A stretch of DNA of 7,950 nucleotides, taken from assembly GCA_946487985.1 (NCBI GenBank), contig CAMLUY010000041.1, positions 1 to 7,950 on the forward strand, written 5' to 3'. The stretch comes from an uncultured Clostridia bacterium. GTDB taxonomy: Bacteria > Bacillota > Clostridia > Christensenellales > UBA1242. Positions 6,364-7,950 of the stretch are shown here, in pieces. Made by a program: the position numbers and the translations under genes. Below the pieces are notes generated by a model. It searched no databases, had not been told where the DNA came from, and saw only the letters and a program-made list of their open reading frames with translations. Each line of letters begins with the position of its first letter. The first letter of the stretch is position 1.

Positions 6364-6378
6364 GTAAAAACTTTTTAC
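6364..6378. repeat. Perfect 15-base palindrome in the divergent promoter region
   Basis: GTAAAAA-C-TTTTTAC is symmetric about one base and lies about 20 bases upstream of the recombinase -35. GTAAAAAC recurs at 6453-6460, just before the serS -35. It could be an operator shared by the two promoters; no regulator is recognised. Confidence 0.35.
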
Positions 6379-6395
6379 TTGTCTGTATTCTGCAT

Positions 6396-6434
6396 GTTTG
6401 TTTACTATATCTAGTATTTCGCAATAAAACAAAC
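6396..6434. repeat. Spaced inverted repeat between the recombinase and serS
   Basis: GTTTGTTT (6396-6403) is matched by its exact reverse complement AAACAAAC (6427-6434), with 23 AT-rich bases between. No T run follows, so it is not a terminator. Paired inverted arms beside a tyrosine recombinase gene could be a recombinase binding site, but the arms are simple in composition and chance is quite possible. Confidence 0.3.
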
Positions 6435-6462
6435 TGGTATTTGTTGAAATTTGTAAAAACGC

Positions 6463-6503
6463 TTGACTAATATTTTATATCAAAATATAATTATAAAAGG
6501 AGA
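6463..6503 (+). promoter_or_regulatory. Strong sigma-A promoter and ribosome binding site of serS
   Basis: TTGACT (6463-6468) and a perfect TATAAT (6486-6491) have the ideal 17-base spacing. Transcription should begin near 6498, within or just before the ribosome binding site AAGGAGAG (6497-6504). The leader to the serS ATG at 6510 is therefore only about a dozen bases, too short for a T-box or other riboswitch. Confidence 0.82.
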
Positions 6504-6509
6504 GTAAAT

Positions 6510-7805
6510 ATGATTGACATAAATATTATTCGAAATAATCCAGACCTTGTAAGAGAGAATATAAAAAAGAAATTCCAAGATCATAAATTGGGCTATGTTG
6601 ATGAAGTGCTTGTTTTAGACGAGAAAATACGCTCGCTTAAAAAAGAAGGCGATGGTTTGCGAGCTGCTCGCAACTCGCTGAGCAGCAAAATTGGACAGCT
6701 TATGCGTGAGAAGAAAATCGACGAAGCCAATGAAATAAAGGCGCAAGTTGTAAAAAACAATGACCGCATTATTCAAATCGAAAAAGAAGAAAGCGAGCTG
6801 TCAGAAAAGCTTAAAAAACTGATGATGTCAATTCCGAATATAATAGCTGACGACGTGCCTATCGGCGAAGATGACAGTAAAAATGTTCAAAGATTGACCG
6901 TTGGACAAGCAAAAGCGGCAGAATTTGAGATTCCTTACCATGCCGATATATTGGAAAATCTGAACGGCTTGGATCTTGACAGCGCAAGACGTACCAGCGG
7001 AAATGGTTTTTATTATTTGACTGGTGATGTTGCAAGATTGCATTCATCTATTTTGTCGTATGCGCGTGATTTTATGATTGATCGCGGATTCACATATTGT
7101 ATTCCGCCTTTTATGATAAGAAGCGATGTCGTCAATGGCGTAATGAGCTTTGAAGAAATGGAAAACATGATGTACAAGATTGAGGGCGAAGATTTGTATC
7201 TTATTGGCACAAGCGAGCATTCTATGATTGGCAGATTTAAAGACACCATTATCAAAGAGGAAAACCTGCCATTGATGCTTACATCATATTCACCATGTTT
7301 TAGAAAAGAAGTGGGAGCTCATGGTATCGAAGAAAGAGGCATTTATCGTGTGCATCAGTTTGAAAAACAAGAGATGATAGTCATTTGCAAGCCAGAAGAT
7401 TCTATGGATTGGTACAATAAGATGTGGCAAATATCATCTGATTTTTTCAAATCATTGAATATACCTCATGAAGTTATGGAATGTTGCAGCGGAGATTTGG
7501 CCGATTTGAAAGTCAAATCTTGTGACCTTAATGCTTGGAGCCCACGTCAAAACAGATATTTTGGCGAGCTTGGTTCATGTTCAAATCTCTCAGACGCTCA
7601 GGCAAGGCGTCTTGGCATTAAATTTAAGGATAAAAATGGCAATACAATGTATGCTCATACATTGAACAATACCGTTGTTGCGCCTCCAAGAATGCTGATT
7701 GCATTCCTCGAAAATAATTTGAATGCAGATGGAAGCGTAAACATACCGGAGTCGCTCAGACCATATATGGGCGGCAAAAGCAAAATTATGCCAAAAATCA
7801 AATAA
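6510..7805 (+). CDS. serS: Seryl-tRNA synthetase (class II), atypical subfamily
   Basis: A 431-residue cytosolic enzyme that charges tRNA-Ser, and tRNA-Sec where present, with serine using ATP. Residues 1-110 form the long antiparallel coiled coil that grips the tRNA variable arm (MIDINIIRNNPDLVRENIKKK is a typical opening). The class II core follows: TSEHS at 234-238, motif 2 CFRKEVGAHGIEERGIYRVHQFEKQEM at 263-289, and GSCSNLSDAQARR at 355-367. Motif 3 reads LNNTVVAPPRMLIAFLEN, followed by the family's IPESLRPYMGG ending. Most bacterial enzymes have LNGSG(L/T)AVGRT in motif 3 and FRSEAG in motif 2; here the tip glycines are replaced, though Arg394 is kept. This LN-x-T form is closer in style to archaeal and eukaryotic enzymes, by recall only. 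Length is normal and nothing is broken. It has its own strong promoter and no leader riboswitch. Confidence 0.95.
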   Translation: MIDINIIRNNPDLVRENIKKKFQDHKLGYVDEVLVLDEKIRSLKKEGDGLRAARNSLSSKIGQLMREKKIDEANEIKAQVVKNNDRIIQIEKEESELSEKLKKLMMSIPNIIADDVPIGEDDSKNVQRLTVGQAKAAEFEIPYHADILENLNGLDLDSARRTSGNGFYYLTGDVARLHSSILSYARDFMIDRGFTYCIPPFMIRSDVVNGVMSFEEMENMMYKIEGEDLYLIGTSEHSMIGRFKDTIIKEENLPLMLTSYSPCFRKEVGAHGIEERGIYRVHQFEKQEMIVICKPEDSMDWYNKMWQISSDFFKSLNIPHEVMECCSGDLADLKVKSCDLNAWSPRQNRYFGELGSCSNLSDAQARRLGIKFKDKNGNTMYAHTLNNTVVAPPRMLIAFLENNLNADGSVNIPESLRPYMGGKSKIMPKIK

Positions 7806-7879
7806 AATATCAAAGTAAGGTGTCAAATCTGTTTTATATGCCAAATTAAATTGAAAAACTATTTTAAAAGGATCTGATA

Positions 7880-7950
7880 ATGGCAAAACTTAATGTATCA
7901 AAGAAAAGCGTAAATGCACAATTTAAGGCAATCGAAGATAAAAATAATAA
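7880..7950 (+). CDS. Start of an unidentified gene, truncated by the window end
   Basis: ATG at 7880 opens a frame with no stop to the window end (23 full codons, beginning MAKLNVSKKSVNAQFKAIED). The ribosome binding site AAAGGA at 7867-7872 is 7 bases upstream, which makes a real start likely. The visible N-terminus is lysine-rich and hydrophilic with no signal peptide or recognisable domain, so no function is proposed. It lies 74 bases after serS with no clear terminator or promoter between, so it may be cotranscribed with serS. Confidence 0.6.
   Translation, partial: MAKLNVSKKSVNAQFKAIEDKNN

Noticed and set aside
1..7950. CRISPR arrays, tRNA or rRNA genes, insertion sequences, toxin-antitoxin or other defence genes
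   Set aside because: Looked for by eye and not seen: no regularly spaced repeats, no cloverleaf or CCA-ended tRNA, no transposase, and no small paired genes.

Overview
This window is AT-rich chromosomal DNA from a spore-forming Firmicute, most likely a member of the Clostridia. The main evidence is spoIVB (a sporulation-only protease), the Firmicute gene order argR-recN-spoIVB, a ThiI that lacks the rhodanese domain and sits beside its own cysteine desulfurase, strong GGAGG-type ribosome binding sites, and TTGACA/TATAAT-type promoters. No lineage below class can be supported from the sequence alone.

Layout. Positions 1-1409 (+) hold the 3' end of a NifS/IscS-type cysteine desulfurase overlapping thiI by 4 bases; a Rho-independent terminator closes this unit. 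Positions 1453-1701 are a very AT-rich regulatory region with a promoter and several ARG-box-like sites. Positions 1702-3832 (+) hold argR and recN 10 bases apart, ending in a strong terminator at 3851-3878. That terminator lies directly against the spoIVB ribosome binding site (spoIVB 3892-5109, +). Positions 5118-5199 carry terminators between converging genes. Positions 5276-6310 (-) encode a complete tyrosine recombinase. Positions 6311-6509 carry divergent promoters. Positions 6510-7805 (+) encode an atypical seryl-tRNA synthetase. A further gene starts at 7880 and runs off the end.

Functionally the genes fall into separate modules: sulfur transfer to tRNA and thiamin (desulfurase plus ThiI); arginine-responsive repression that also appears to govern the DNA-repair gene recN; the SpoIVB signalling protease that acts late in sporulation; a recombinase with no obvious mobile element around it; and tRNA charging. 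In Bacillus and many Clostridia spo0A follows spoIVB. Here it does not, and the recombinase and serS lie there instead.

The window looks mostly like ordinary core chromosome, and I found no convincing undescribed multi-gene system. The points most worth checking are a possible forespore promoter embedded in the terminator before spoIVB, the ARG-box cluster before argR-recN, the loss of spo0A synteny next to a recombinase, and the unusual motif 3 of the seryl-tRNA synthetase.
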